Shown here: positions 15,709 to 24,131 of the stretch, one piece after another
Layout: the number at the start of each line of letters is the position of its first letter
How positions within the stretch are numbered: position 1 is the stretch's first letter
Source of the DNA: Amycolatopsis antarctica
Lineage (GTDB): Bacteria; Actinomycetota; Actinomycetes; Mycobacteriales; Pseudonocardiaceae
Assembly: GCF_002262875.1 (NCBI RefSeq)
Contig: NZ_NKYE01000010.1
Coordinates: 173,380 to 237,379, forward strand
Direction of reading: 5' to 3'
Length of the DNA stretch: 64,000 bases
The notes under the pieces: model-generated
Databases searched by the model: none
Seen by the model: only the letters and a program-made list of their open reading frames with translations
What the model was told of the DNA's origin: nothing
Translations under genes and position numbers: made by a program

Positions 15709-17548
15709 CGCGGCTTCCCTCCTGATCGTCGGACAGACCCCGCAGGAAGTCCGCCATCAGTCCCACCACGCGGGTGGCGGCGTCCTGGTCGGTCAGGATC
15801 TGATCGTGGTCCACTCCGGACACCACGTGCCGGACGGACTCGGTGGCGTTCGCGGCGAGCTCGTCGTGCAGCTCGCACTGCACCGGGTCGGTGTCGGCCG
15901 TGCGCCCGGCGGTGAGCACGAGTGCGGGCACCGGACACGACGGGAGGGTGCCGTCGAACTCGTCGAAGTCGGCCAGCGTGGCGCGCCACTCCCGGCGGCC
16001 CGCCGTCCACAACTGCGCGTCCCGATACTGCGCCAGCGCCAGTTCCCGGACCTGTTCGGGCATGCGGTCGACCCACTCCGGCTGCTTCAGCAGCAGACCG
16101 AGCCCGAGGTGCAGCGAGCGGGGCATGAGCTGCAGGGTGCTCGTCAGTGTCTCGCTGCCCTGCCGCTGACGGTCCGAGCGGTTCAGCTCGCCCGGGTGAC
16201 TGGAGTCGAGCAGCGCGAGGCCGGTGACCGTGCCGGCGAGCCGTTCCACCGCGCGCAGCGCGAGATAACCCCCGAGGCTGTGCCCGACCAGTACCACCGG
16301 CCGGGAGCCCGCGACGTGCCGTACGAGAGCGACCAGATCGTCGATGGTGGTGCCGAGGGTGTCCTCGTCCACGTCGTGGCGGACGCTGCGGCCGTACCCG
16401 GCACGCTGGTAGGTGACCGTGTCGTACCGGTCGCCGAGGCCGCGGACGATCCATTCCCAGTGCTCGGCCGTGGCGGCGAGTCCGTTGCAGTGCACCAGCA
16501 ACGGTGCGTCCCCGCCCGCGGAGGCCTCCGTGCGCCGCAGGGACAGCACGTTGCCCGAGGGCGCGGTGAACCGCTCCTCGCCCGGGCGGCCGGCGAGCAC
16601 CACGGCGCGGGTCCGGCTGCGGGCGACCTGACCGGCGCCGAGGAAACCGGCGGCGAGAGCACCGCAGACGGCCGGGAGGACGTCGTCCCGCCGCGGCCCG
16701 GACACCTGCCGGGGGCCGGTCACGTACAGCACAGCGGGGTGCATCGCGAGGAACGCCCAGAAGAACCGGCCCAGCGCCATGAACCGGGCGTTCGCGAGAT
16801 GGAAGGAGGCCGCCGAGGCGACGAACGCCGGGGTGAGCCTGCCGCGCCCGAGGAACACCGCCGGGAAGGAGCACTCCAGGGCGAGCACGCCCGTGCCCAG
16901 CACCTTGGCGACCCGCGGGTACCTGCGCAGAAGAGTCCACAATGTACGGTCGCCGTAGGTCAGGGTGCGCATGACGCCGGTGACCGCCTCGCCGGTACGC
17001 CAGGTCGAACTGGCGACCTTCACCCAGCCGGACACGGCGTAGGACAGCACCGACTGGAGCGCGACGAACCAGAGGCAGGCGTCCACGATCCGCGAGTTGC
17101 GCCCGCCCGCACGGGAGATCGTGACGACCGCCTGGCAGAGGAACGAGACCTGGTCGGAACCGTCGGTACCGTAGTGATGGCGCGGATAGAGCGAGAGCGT
17201 GGACGCGGTGATCACGCCGTCGGCCGCGAGGCGAGCCTTCGCGGGCAGCGGCAGCTGCAGGGAGGCCGCGGCGAGGGCACGCGCGCCGTGCAGTCGTCGC
17301 GTGTTGCCGGGTTCCGCGGCCAGGTCGAACACCTTGGCCAGTCGCGGCGAACGGGCATGGAAGGTCCGTTTCGCGATCCGCCAGTTGTTGAAGCCGCCGT
17401 GCCGCCTGTCCCGTTCGGTGGCGAGGTATTCCAGGCTGGCCACCAGGTGGGTGATCGCACTCAGCCGCTCCACCATCGTCGTCGCCCGGGAGCGGTCCAT
17501 CCGTACCGGCGTCGTCACCACTTTCACGAGCTTCGAGATCCGTCGCAC
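15689..17548 (-). CDS. HTTM (SdpB-like) membrane domain fused to an alpha/beta hydrolase
   Basis: 619 residues from the GTG at 17548, preceded by AGGAAGG. Residues 1-320 resemble the HTTM/vitamin-K-carboxylase-like membrane domain, with YPRHHYGTDGSDQ, SGWVKVASSTWRTGEAV and several hydrophobic helices; SdpB of the SDP toxin system belongs to this group. Residues 350-619 form an alpha/beta hydrolase with GHSLGG (Ser 424), LLDSSHP and GVDHDQ (His 581). A fusion of these two is unusual. With the small peptides upstream and the SdpA-like gene downstream, a role in cutting or modifying the peptides at the membrane is inferred. Confidence 0.8.
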   Translation of the reverse strand: MRRISKLVKVVTTPVRMDRSRATTMVERLSAITHLVASLEYLATERDRRHGGFNNWRIAKRTFHARSPRLAKVFDLAAEPGNTRRLHGARALAAASLQLPLPAKARLAADGVITASTLSLYPRHHYGTDGSDQVSFLCQAVVTISRAGGRNSRIVDACLWFVALQSVLSYAVSGWVKVASSTWRTGEAVTGVMRTLTYGDRTLWTLLRRYPRVAKVLGTGVLALECSFPAVFLGRGRLTPAFVASAASFHLANARFMALGRFFWAFLAMHPAVLYVTGPRQVSGPRRDDVLPAVCGALAAGFLGAGQVARSRTRAVVLAGRPGEERFTAPSGNVLSLRRTEASAGGDAPLLVHCNGLAATAEHWEWIVRGLGDRYDTVTYQRAGYGRSVRHDVDEDTLGTTIDDLVALVRHVAGSRPVVLVGHSLGGYLALRAVERLAGTVTGLALLDSSHPGELNRSDRQRQGSETLTSTLQLMPRSLHLGLGLLLKQPEWVDRMPEQVRELALAQYRDAQLWTAGRREWRATLADFDEFDGTLPSCPVPALVLTAGRTADTDPVQCELHDELAANATESVRHVVSGVDHDQILTDQDAATRVVGLMADFLRGLSDDQEGSRDVDAAS

Positions 17549-17659
17549 CGAACTCGCCTTCCTCACTCCACCTCGACCGGACAATGTGGACCGGACAGCA
17601 TCGGACGATCACCGGCCGCGGTGGGGAGACCCGACCGGGATCCCCCCACCTGGCACGAC

Positions 17660-17860
17660 TCAGCCGCCGATGGCGTTGCCCGCGACGTAACCGGCACCGA
17701 AGGTGCCAGCCACGGCGGCGGCACCGGCAAGGCCGGCACCGAACGCGGCCGGGGTGGCGAGGACCGGGGTCAGCGCCCCGACGTGCTGCGGCTCCGTCGC
17801 CAGCAGCGGGGTGCGGGCGAGCTCACGGTCGGCGTTGACCTTGTCAGCCAGGTTGGACAT
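17660..17860 (-). CDS. Gly/Ala-rich small peptide, paralogue 2 (putative toxin or RiPP precursor)
   Basis: 66 residues, with TGGAG seven bases before the ATG at 17860. A charged N-terminal part (MSNLADKVNADRELAR) is followed by TPLLAT, then TPVLATPAAFGAG and a hydrophobic tail rich in G-x(3)-G spacings, ending YVAGNAIGG. It aligns with the neighbouring peptide over TP-x-x-ATPAA-x-x-AG and FG-x-GY. The layout of polar leader plus hydrophobic small-residue core fits a membrane-active bacteriocin. The 5' leader shares ACTAGCGA with the paralogue, a sign of tandem duplication. Confidence 0.7.
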   Translation of the reverse strand: MSNLADKVNADRELARTPLLATEPQHVGALTPVLATPAAFGAGLAGAAAVAGTFGAGYVAGNAIGG

Positions 17861-17906
17861 GGGTTTCTCCAGTCGCTAGTTGGGGGGAGACGAGGTTGGG
17901 GCGTGA

Positions 17907-18098
17907 TCAGCCGTAGGCGTAGCCGATGCCGAAGCCGGCACCGAAGGCCGCGGCACCGAGGGTGGCGCCTGCTGCGACAGCCGCGGGCGTGGCCATGCAC
18001 GGGGTCGCCGCCGACATGTCACGCACGTCGACCGCCAGTTCGAGTTCACCGAACATGTCTTCGGACACCGCGTTGGTGTAGGACACGAGCTTGTCCAT
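17907..18098 (-). CDS. Gly/Ala-rich small peptide, paralogue 1 (putative toxin or RiPP precursor)
   Basis: 63 residues, first gene of the cassette, with GAAGGG about nine bases before the ATG at 18098. The acidic leader (SEDMFGELELAVDVRD) precedes TPCMATPAAVAAG and a Gly/Ala/Phe-rich tail ending GIGYAYG. One Cys (in TPCMATP) is absent from the paralogue. There is no Sec signal peptide and no GG-type leader cut site immediately before the core. Processing would have to come from the HTTM-hydrolase or an outside protease. Function inferred from context only. Confidence 0.7.
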   Translation of the reverse strand: MDKLVSYTNAVSEDMFGELELAVDVRDMSAATPCMATPAAVAAGATLGAAAFGAGFGIGYAYG

Positions 18099-18459
18099 CG
18101 ATACAGACCCTTCGCTAGTCGAATAAGACTTCGCTGCAGTCGTGTCCGCCGGCTGGGCCGAGGGAGCACGTCATCATCCTTGGTTCGCCGCGCACGGTGG
18201 GCTACTGGACAGATGTGAAATCCTCTCCGCATCCGATGCGCACAATGGTGAAACCGACCACCGGCACACACCGAGCCGTGCGCGAAATGCCGGGCCGGTG
18301 CCCACACAACCGCGCCGGATGACACATGGACGGCCGATGCGGCACGGCCGTACCGTCAAGTCCGGAATCGGGAAGTCGCCGTCACAGCAGGGAAACCGGT
18401 GCACGGTCACATCGGCTCCGGCCCGCCCTTGGGCTGTTCAGGCCATTGTGGACGGACGG
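18099..18459. other. Region upstream of the peptide cassette
   Basis: 361 bp between the first peptide gene and the end of the PucR gene, all transcribed leftward. It must hold the promoter of the cassette; the relatively AT-rich CGAAGTCTTATTCGAC (minus strand, about 18115-18130) is the most likely place, but I cannot fix -35 and -10 boxes. No gene is convincing here. Confidence 0.5.
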
Positions 18460-19617
18460 TCAGGCGGCCCCGTCGGCGAGCGTGAGCGCGGCGGAGAAGA
18501 GCCGGATACCGACCACACCGGTCGGTTTGATGCCCGTCAGTTCCCGGATACGGTTGAGGCGGTGGTTCAGCGTGGCCCGGTGGATGTGCAGCGCGGACGC
18601 GGTACGGGTGCGGTCGAGGTCCTGGTCGTAGAGGTGGCGCAGCGTCTCCACCAGGTCGACCTCTCCCCACAGCGGGTCGAGTTGTCCCCGGATTCTGGCC
18701 GCGAGATCGTCGTAACGGTCGAAAGCGCGCTCCAGCAACAGATCGCCGGTCGAGACCAGCGGGCCGTCGACGGGGGCCGGGCCGGCGAGGCGGCCAAGAT
18801 CGCGGGCCGACCCCGCGGCCTGCGGCACGCGCGTCGCCGTCGTGGCGTAGGCACAGCCGGCGGGGGTGACGGCGAGGCCACCGAGTTTGCCCACCGCCTC
18901 GGCCAGCGCGCGTTCACCGCGCTGGCGTGCCTCGTTGCCCGGTTCGGTCAGCGGCAGTACGAGCGCGACCTCGTGGCCGGAGACGAGATGCAGCACCCCG
19001 GGCACCGTGCGCAGCCGGTGCTCCACCTCCACGGTCAGCGCGATCGGCGGCTCCTCGCCCGGCGCGGCGTCCGGGACGGCCGGGACGGCGACCAGGTAGC
19101 CGCCGGGCGCGTCCGGCTGGTTGTCCGGCAGCGTCCCGGCGAGCAGTGCCGCGGTGTTGTGCCTGCGCTGCGCCCCGTCGCCCATGCCGAGCCACAGGTT
19201 GCCGAGGTAGGCGTCGGAGACGACCTTGGTGACCAGTTTGGTGTCGGCCAGCAGTCGGCCGGCGAGCACCCGCGCCGCCGGGTTCTCCCCCGGGCCGCAC
19301 GAACGCCAGACCGCGGACAGGACGGTGCTGGTCGCCTGCCGGTGCGCCCGCACCAGATCGTCCAGCGGGACCTGGTGCCCGGCGCACCAGCGTGCCAGCT
19401 CCGCGCAGCGGCCGAGCCAGCCGCGATCGACCTGGGCGTCCAGGGGGCGCAAACCCGACCGCAGCACCGAAGCGGCCATGCCTGCCATCCGCTGACCGTC
19501 CACTGTGCACAGACGAGCAAGGCCGGGAAACTGTTCCTGCACCCGGGCCAGCGCGTCGCGCACGACGGCCGAGCGCATTCCGGCGAGCCGACGCGGCAGG
19601 GTCGCGGTGGTGTTCAT
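18460..19617 (-). CDS. PucR/CdaR-type transcriptional regulator (second of two)
   Basis: 385 residues. The middle part resembles a degenerate GGDEF-like sensor region (SGHEVALVLPL). The C-terminal 60 residues are the PucR helix-turn-helix: VETLRHLYDQDLDRTRTASALHIHRATLNHRLNRI, then GVVGIRLFSAALTLA. The start overlaps the TGA of the next gene upstream (ATGA). Family members often sense purines or related metabolites, but no ligand can be assigned. Although it shares the direction of the peptide cassette, 361 bp separate them. Confidence 0.88.
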   Translation of the reverse strand: MNTTATLPRRLAGMRSAVVRDALARVQEQFPGLARLCTVDGQRMAGMAASVLRSGLRPLDAQVDRGWLGRCAELARWCAGHQVPLDDLVRAHRQATSTVLSAVWRSCGPGENPAARVLAGRLLADTKLVTKVVSDAYLGNLWLGMGDGAQRRHNTAALLAGTLPDNQPDAPGGYLVAVPAVPDAAPGEEPPIALTVEVEHRLRTVPGVLHLVSGHEVALVLPLTEPGNEARQRGERALAEAVGKLGGLAVTPAGCAYATTATRVPQAAGSARDLGRLAGPAPVDGPLVSTGDLLLERAFDRYDDLAARIRGQLDPLWGEVDLVETLRHLYDQDLDRTRTASALHIHRATLNHRLNRIRELTGIKPTGVVGIRLFSAALTLADGAA

Positions 19618-20792
19618 GCCGCGACGTCCCGGCCCGCGGCCACGTCCGCCGCGAGCGCCGCGGCGAACAGGGCGATTCCGCGGGCGGACACCGGGTGGAA
19701 GCCGGTGAGTTCGGCGATCCGCCGCAACCGGTAGTTCAGGGTCTGCCGGTGCACGCCGAGCGTCCGCGCGGTACGGCCCCGGTGCAGGTCCATCCGGTAC
19801 AGCACGCGCAGGGTGTCGATCAGGCCCGCACCCTCGCGCAGCGTGCCGAGCAGTGTGCGCAGGCCACTGCTCACCTCGGGGCTGCGCGCGACGCACTGGT
19901 CCACCAGCAGCGCGTCCGGGCCGTAGAGCCGTTCGGGCAGGCTGGCCGTGCGGGCCAGTGCGGACAGTTCCCGCGCCGTGCGGGCCGCCGCGGGCACCTC
20001 GTCGAGCGAGGCACACGGAACGGCCACGGCGGGAAGCTCGGCCCCGGCCCGCTTGAGCAACCGGGCCACCCGATCCCAGGCGGCGGCCTCGGCCCGGGTG
20101 TCGTCCTGCCCGCGCCGGGGGGCCAGCACACAGAGTTCCCCATCACCGGAGCGCCACAGCGGGTCGTCGACGGTACCGCCGCGACCGGGGCGGGGCGGGC
20201 GCACCTCGTCCGCCCCGGCGTTCCCCTCCGGGACCGCGGCGACCAGGAAACCGCCGGAGGGCAGGCTGATCCCCGCGCCCCCGGCGAGCAGTGGCGTGAG
20301 CTGACCGTCCAGCGCGGCCTGCACCAGTGCGCCGCCGACGCCGGCACCGTCGTCGGCCACCGCGGACAGGTAGACCCTCGCGCCGTCGGTCAGCAACTGC
20401 GCGTGGTTCTCGGTGACCCGGTCGAGCACGACACCCACGACCGGAAAGCTGTCCGGATCGGCGCCGTCCCACAGGGTCGCGGCGACGAAGGCGTGGCAGG
20501 AGTCGCAGAGGGCGAGGAACTCGTGCACGGGCAGGCCGTACGCGGCGGCCCGGCGGCAGACGTCCCGGAAGTAGTCCACGTCCTCTTCGTCGAAGCCCTC
20601 GGTGGTCGCGGCGAGTTCGAGATGCCGCTCGGTGCCGATCACCACCACCTCGGCCAGGTCCCGGCGCAGCGACACGGGCATCCGCGGCAAAGTGGCCAGC
20701 CGGGCCTCCGCGAGCTGGTAGGCCTCGGCCGCGATCGACGGCGCACGGTGGCCTAGTTCTCGCGTCAGTTCGGCGATCTCGATGTCGGGCAT
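19614..20792 (-). CDS. PucR/CdaR-type transcriptional regulator (first of two)
   Basis: 392 residues, with GAGGA about eight bases before the ATG at 20792. The C-terminal helix-turn-helix reads LIDTLRVLYRMDLHRGRTARTLGVHRQTLNYRLRRIAELTGFHP. It is about 40% alike by eye to the downstream regulator over this region, so the pair arose by an old tandem duplication or functions as a heteromer. The N-terminal 150 residues are helical (EEDVDYFRDVCRRAAAYG) and may be a sensor. The targets are unknown. Confidence 0.88.
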   Translation of the reverse strand: MPDIEIAELTRELGHRAPSIAAEAYQLAEARLATLPRMPVSLRRDLAEVVVIGTERHLELAATTEGFDEEDVDYFRDVCRRAAAYGLPVHEFLALCDSCHAFVAATLWDGADPDSFPVVGVVLDRVTENHAQLLTDGARVYLSAVADDGAGVGGALVQAALDGQLTPLLAGGAGISLPSGGFLVAAVPEGNAGADEVRPPRPGRGGTVDDPLWRSGDGELCVLAPRRGQDDTRAEAAAWDRVARLLKRAGAELPAVAVPCASLDEVPAAARTARELSALARTASLPERLYGPDALLVDQCVARSPEVSSGLRTLLGTLREGAGLIDTLRVLYRMDLHRGRTARTLGVHRQTLNYRLRRIAELTGFHPVSARGIALFAAALAADVAAGRDVAA

Positions 20793-20939
20793 CAAGCACG
20801 TCCTCGCAGTCACCTTCGCGGACCGGGTCTGCGGCGTCACGGACCTTCGGTATCGCGCAATTTTACGGCCGGTCGACGCCAGGTACAGAGCCGTACACCG
20901 TGCGTTTGCATGAAAATCACCAACTGATCAGTAGTTTTG

Positions 20940-22091
20940 TCACCGGTCTGGCGGCTGGTGCACGCGCGGCGGCCAGACCCCGGGCTCGATCAGCCCGAGG
21001 GCGTAGGCGCGACTCGGGATCGCCGCGCGGCTCGGTGCCTCGAGCTTGCGGCGCAACTGGGCGAGCCGGTAGTCCAGCCCGGTGCGCGAGAGCGCCAGCC
21101 TGCGGGCGACGGCGGTGTTCGCCTTGCCCTCCGCCAGAAGTTCGATCACCTGCCGTTCGGTCCGGTCCAGCCGCACTCCGGGGACGAGACCGAGCAGCGG
21201 GCCACCGGGCCGTGCGCCCACCGGCGCCCTGGCATCGACCGGATCCAGCGCGCAGTACACCCGGGGCGTTTGCGTGTCGGCCCCCGGAACGTAGGTGACG
21301 GTGGCGTGGACCGCGGTCAGCGTGCCGTCACTTCGCCGCATCCTCGCCGGCGAACGGAACGAGGAATCTTTACCGGACAACAGGTCCCGCCATGGTAGGG
21401 AACCGGCCGATACGGCCGAGGAGGAGAACAGGTCGGCGGTGCGCAGCGACCGCAGCTCGTCGAGGGCGTAACCCGAGCGCTCACAGTAGGCGGGATTCGC
21501 TCCGACCACCCTGCCGACCGGACTGAACGCGACCAGCGGTACCTCGGCGCGACGGCACAGATCCTCGTAGCGGCGCTCCGCGGCACGGGCGGCCACCCTG
21601 CTGTCGACGAGTTCGCTGGTGTCCTCGTAGGCGAGGCCCAGCCAGCTCGCCGAACCGACGGGATCGAGAGCGAAGACCCAGCCGGTGGCATGGCCGGTAC
21701 CGATGCGGCGCGGCAGCGGGCAGTCGAACCGGCGCGGTGCCCGGGTCTCGAGCACCGACTCCTCCGCGGCCGCGAGCGCCCCCTCGTCGTGCCCGGGAAA
21801 GAGATCGGTGAAGGTGCGGCCGACGATCTCGGCACGTGTCGTCCCGTGATATCGATGGAACGCGGGATTCGCGTACCGATAGTGCAAATGGCGGTCTTTT
21901 ACCGCTATCACCGAAGGCGAATGGCCCAGCAATGTGCCCGCCACACGGCCCAGATAGTCGGGATCCTCGCCGAATGCCTGTACGAGCTGTCCCGGAATCG
22001 CCTCGAAAAGCGAAACGTCGATCGGCACGAACATTCCTCCAACGTCGGCACGGTCGGAATCGATCACTACTGCGCGTTCGGAGCCGCCCAT
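20940..22091 (-). CDS. PAS-domain LuxR-type transcriptional regulator
   Basis: 383 residues. Two PAS-like domains are seen: about 50-160 (GHSPSVIAVKDRHLHYRYANPAFHRYHG, IVGRTFTDLFP) and about 170-290 (PLVAFSPVGRVVGANPAYCERSGYALDEL). A LuxR helix-turn-helix follows at 310-355 (LDRTERQVIELLAEGKANTAVARRLALSRTGLDYRL). It is a soluble one-component sensor; the ligand is unknown. The start is uncertain: ATG 22091 has no ribosome binding site, while ATG 22034 has GGAGG only one base away. Confidence 0.85.
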   Translation of the reverse strand: MGGSERAVVIDSDRADVGGMFVPIDVSLFEAIPGQLVQAFGEDPDYLGRVAGTLLGHSPSVIAVKDRHLHYRYANPAFHRYHGTTRAEIVGRTFTDLFPGHDEGALAAAEESVLETRAPRRFDCPLPRRIGTGHATGWVFALDPVGSASWLGLAYEDTSELVDSRVAARAAERRYEDLCRRAEVPLVAFSPVGRVVGANPAYCERSGYALDELRSLRTADLFSSSAVSAGSLPWRDLLSGKDSSFRSPARMRRSDGTLTAVHATVTYVPGADTQTPRVYCALDPVDARAPVGARPGGPLLGLVPGVRLDRTERQVIELLAEGKANTAVARRLALSRTGLDYRLAQLRRKLEAPSRAAIPSRAYALGLIEPGVWPPRVHQPPDR

Positions 22092-22373
22092 TCTGGCACG
22101 AAGCTGGCACCACGCACGTCATCCTCCGGTAGGACACCGGGTTGGCCGTGACACACGCGTCGACCGGACAGCCCCCGAAGCCCGGTCGATACATAGTTCT
22201 ACAGAGTCCGCAAGGCGGCCGAGTTCGGCACCGGGAACGAGTACGCGAATTCCTGCGCAGTGGGAACCGGAGCGAGCACGCGCAATTCGCGACGTCTACG
22301 GATTTACTGGTAATCGATTTCTCGGACCGAATCGCCGAGCGTCGATAATCCCGTTCGCGGCAAGGCCGATGAT

Positions 22374-23171
22374 TCAGGACGAAATGAGCCGCTCGACCCC
22401 GTCGAGCAGGCACCGGAGACCGAACTCGAAGACGCTGTCCGGCTCGGAGGCCCGCAGGGCGTCGTCGTCGAAACGTTCGATCATCGGCAGCGCACCGGAG
22501 CCGAAGGTCTCCCGGATCGGGCCACGGCGGACCAGCAGCCACTCCTCCCGGGTGCTGCGCTCGCGGCGTTCCCGCGCGAGCGGCTGGGCGGCACCCTGCA
22601 CGTGGGTGGACACCATGATCGCGATGCGCACCATCGTCGCGAAGTCGAGCCCCAGCCCGTCGACCGCGCGGATCCGCCAGTCGGTGTACGCCATCATCCT
22701 CGGCGCGAGCGGCGGCCGGGTGGTGATGGTGGCCAACTGCGGAACCCAGGCGTGGTCGAGGTAGATCTCCCACTCGCGGCGCGCGGACAGTTCGAGGCGG
22801 TTCCGCCAGCCCGCCGGACCGGGCTCCGGCAGCGGCCGGTCGCCGAAGACGGCGTCGATCATCATGCCGCCGAGTTCTTCCTTGCCCCGCACGTAGCGGT
22901 ACAGCGACATCGGACCCGCATTGAGTTCGGCCGCCACCCGCCGCATGGACAGCGCGGCGACACCCTCCCGGTCGGCGAGCCCGATCGCGGCACGCACCAC
23001 CCGCTCCGGGGTGAGCGCCGCCGCCTCCTCGGGCAGGTCCACGTCGAGCTGCTGCCTCTCGGCGACCCGGTCCCGGTACGCGCGGGCACGGCAGGCGCGC
23101 GAGCAGTACCGGGCGGGCCTGCCCCGGCCGGACGGCGGCAGCGCCCGGCCGCACACGCTGCAACCCACCGG
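22374..23171 (-). CDS. TetR-family regulator with N-terminal zinc-ribbon-like segment
   Basis: 265 residues from the GTG at 23171, chosen because AAAAGGGAG lies nine bases upstream; a GTG at 23192 has none. Residues 4-35 hold CSVCGRALPP...RYCSRAC, a C2C2 segment seen in front of some actinobacterial TetR proteins. The helix-turn-helix follows (ALSMRRVAAELNAGPMSLYRYVRGKEEL), then a TetR_C ligand domain. It diverges from an ABC exporter across an inverted repeat at 23184-23214, the classic arrangement of a drug-sensing repressor and its exporter. Confidence 0.88.
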   Translation of the reverse strand, partial: PVGCSVCGRALPPSGRGRPARYCSRACRARAYRDRVAERQQLDVDLPEEAAALTPERVVRAAIGLADREGVAALSMRRVAAELNAGPMSLYRYVRGKEELGGMMIDAVFGDRPLPEPGPAGWRNRLELSARREWEIYLDHAWVPQLATITTRPPLAPRMMAYTDWRIRAVDGLGLDFATMVRIAIMVSTHVQGAAQPLARERRERSTREEWLLVRRGPIRETFGSGALPMIERFDDDALRASEPDSVFEFGLRCLLDGVERLISS

Positions 23172-23183
23172 CCCACACTCCCT

Positions 23184-23214
23184 TTTCGTCACGAACGGTT
23201 CGCTTGTGACGAAA
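23184..23214. promoter_or_regulatory. Inverted repeat upstream of the TetR gene, probable operator
   Basis: TTTCGTCAC (23184-23192) and GTGACGAAA (23206-23214) are perfect 9-bp arms with a 13-bp spacer, placed 13 bp upstream of the chosen TetR start and 120 bp before the ABC genes. This suits binding by TetR and autoregulation. Confidence 0.6.
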
Positions 23215-23321
23215 GCTTACCGGACTGAGTCAGCCGGACCGAAAATACGCCTCGAATACGGCTTTTACCAGCTCTATAAGTGCTTTCGATACCGGGATAG
23301 GCATCTGCGGCATCGATCGAG

Positions 23322-23327
23322 TACGGT
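23322..23327 (+). promoter_or_regulatory. -10 box TACGGT, leaderless start of the ABC exporter genes
   Basis: TACGGT ends six bases before the ATG at 23334. The segment GTACGGTGTATTT is repeated as GTACACTGTATTT across the start codon (from 23342), which may be a second regulator site. Confidence 0.5.
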
Positions 23328-23333
23328 GTATTT

Positions 23334-24131
23334 ATGACTCGTACACTGTATTTTTCATCGGCGCCGAAAGACGCCTCGCCACGGAACAGCGTGGTCTTGC
23401 GCGACGTCGTCAAGGTCTACGGGACGGGTGGCACCACCGCGACCGTGCTCGACGGCGTGACGGTGGCCTTCCCGCGCCGCACCCTGACCGCCGTGATGGG
23501 GCCGTCCGGCTCGGGAAAGAGCACGCTGCTGCACTGCGCGGCCGGGCTGGACCGGCCCACGTCCGGCTCGGTGAACGTCGACGGTGCCGAACTGACCGCG
23601 CTGGGCGAGACGGAGCTGACCCGGCTGCGCCGCGACCGGCTGGGCTTCGTGTTCCAGTCCTACAACCTGGTGCCCACCCTGACCGTGCGGCAGAACGTCA
23701 CGCTGCCAGCGGAACTCGCCGGCAGGCGAACCGGCGCCGAAGCGGTGACCAGGGTGCTCACCCGGCTCGGGCTCGCCGCGCACGCCGATTCCCGGCCCGC
23801 CACACTGTCCGGGGGACAGCAGCAGCGCGTCGCGATCGCCAGGGCACTGCTGAGCGAGCCCGCGGTGATCTTCGCCGACGAGCCGACCGGTGCCCTCGAC
23901 AGCCGGTCCGCCGCCGAGGTACTGGGTCTGCTCCGGGGCGCCGTCGACACGGCCGGTCGGACGATCGTGATGGTCACCCACGATCCGGTGGCGGCCTCGA
24001 TCGCGGACGCGGTGGTGTTCTTCGCCGACGGGCGCGTGGTCGAGACCATGCCCCGGCCCGACGCCGGGGCGGTCGCGTCCCGGATGGCGACGCTGGGCGC
24101 GCCCGCCGGAACGAACGGCGGACGCCGATGA
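23334..24131 (+). CDS. ABC transporter ATP-binding protein (MacB/LolD type)
   Basis: 265 residues. Walker A GPSGSGKST, Q-loop region VFQSYNLVPTLTV, signature LSGGQQQRVAIARAL, Walker B VIFADEPTGALD and switch His in VMVTHDP are all intact. The YNLVPTLTV segment and the partner type place it in the MacB-like exporter class. It hydrolyses ATP to drive the FtsX-like permease encoded next, whose ATG overlaps its stop codon. The likely role is export of a lipophilic compound or peptide under TetR control. Confidence 0.93.
   Translation: MTRTLYFSSAPKDASPRNSVVLRDVVKVYGTGGTTATVLDGVTVAFPRRTLTAVMGPSGSGKSTLLHCAAGLDRPTSGSVNVDGAELTALGETELTRLRRDRLGFVFQSYNLVPTLTVRQNVTLPAELAGRRTGAEAVTRVLTRLGLAAHADSRPATLSGGQQQRVAIARALLSEPAVIFADEPTGALDSRSAAEVLGLLRGAVDTAGRTIVMVTHDPVAASIADAVVFFADGRVVETMPRPDAGAVASRMATLGAPAGTNGGRR

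Noticed and set aside
15215..18118. Plus-strand open frame of 967 codons opposite the peptide cassette
   Set aside because: It is the mirror of the HTTM-hydrolase and SdpA-like genes; composition is Arg/His/Gly-rich with no domain, as expected for a shadow in high-GC DNA.
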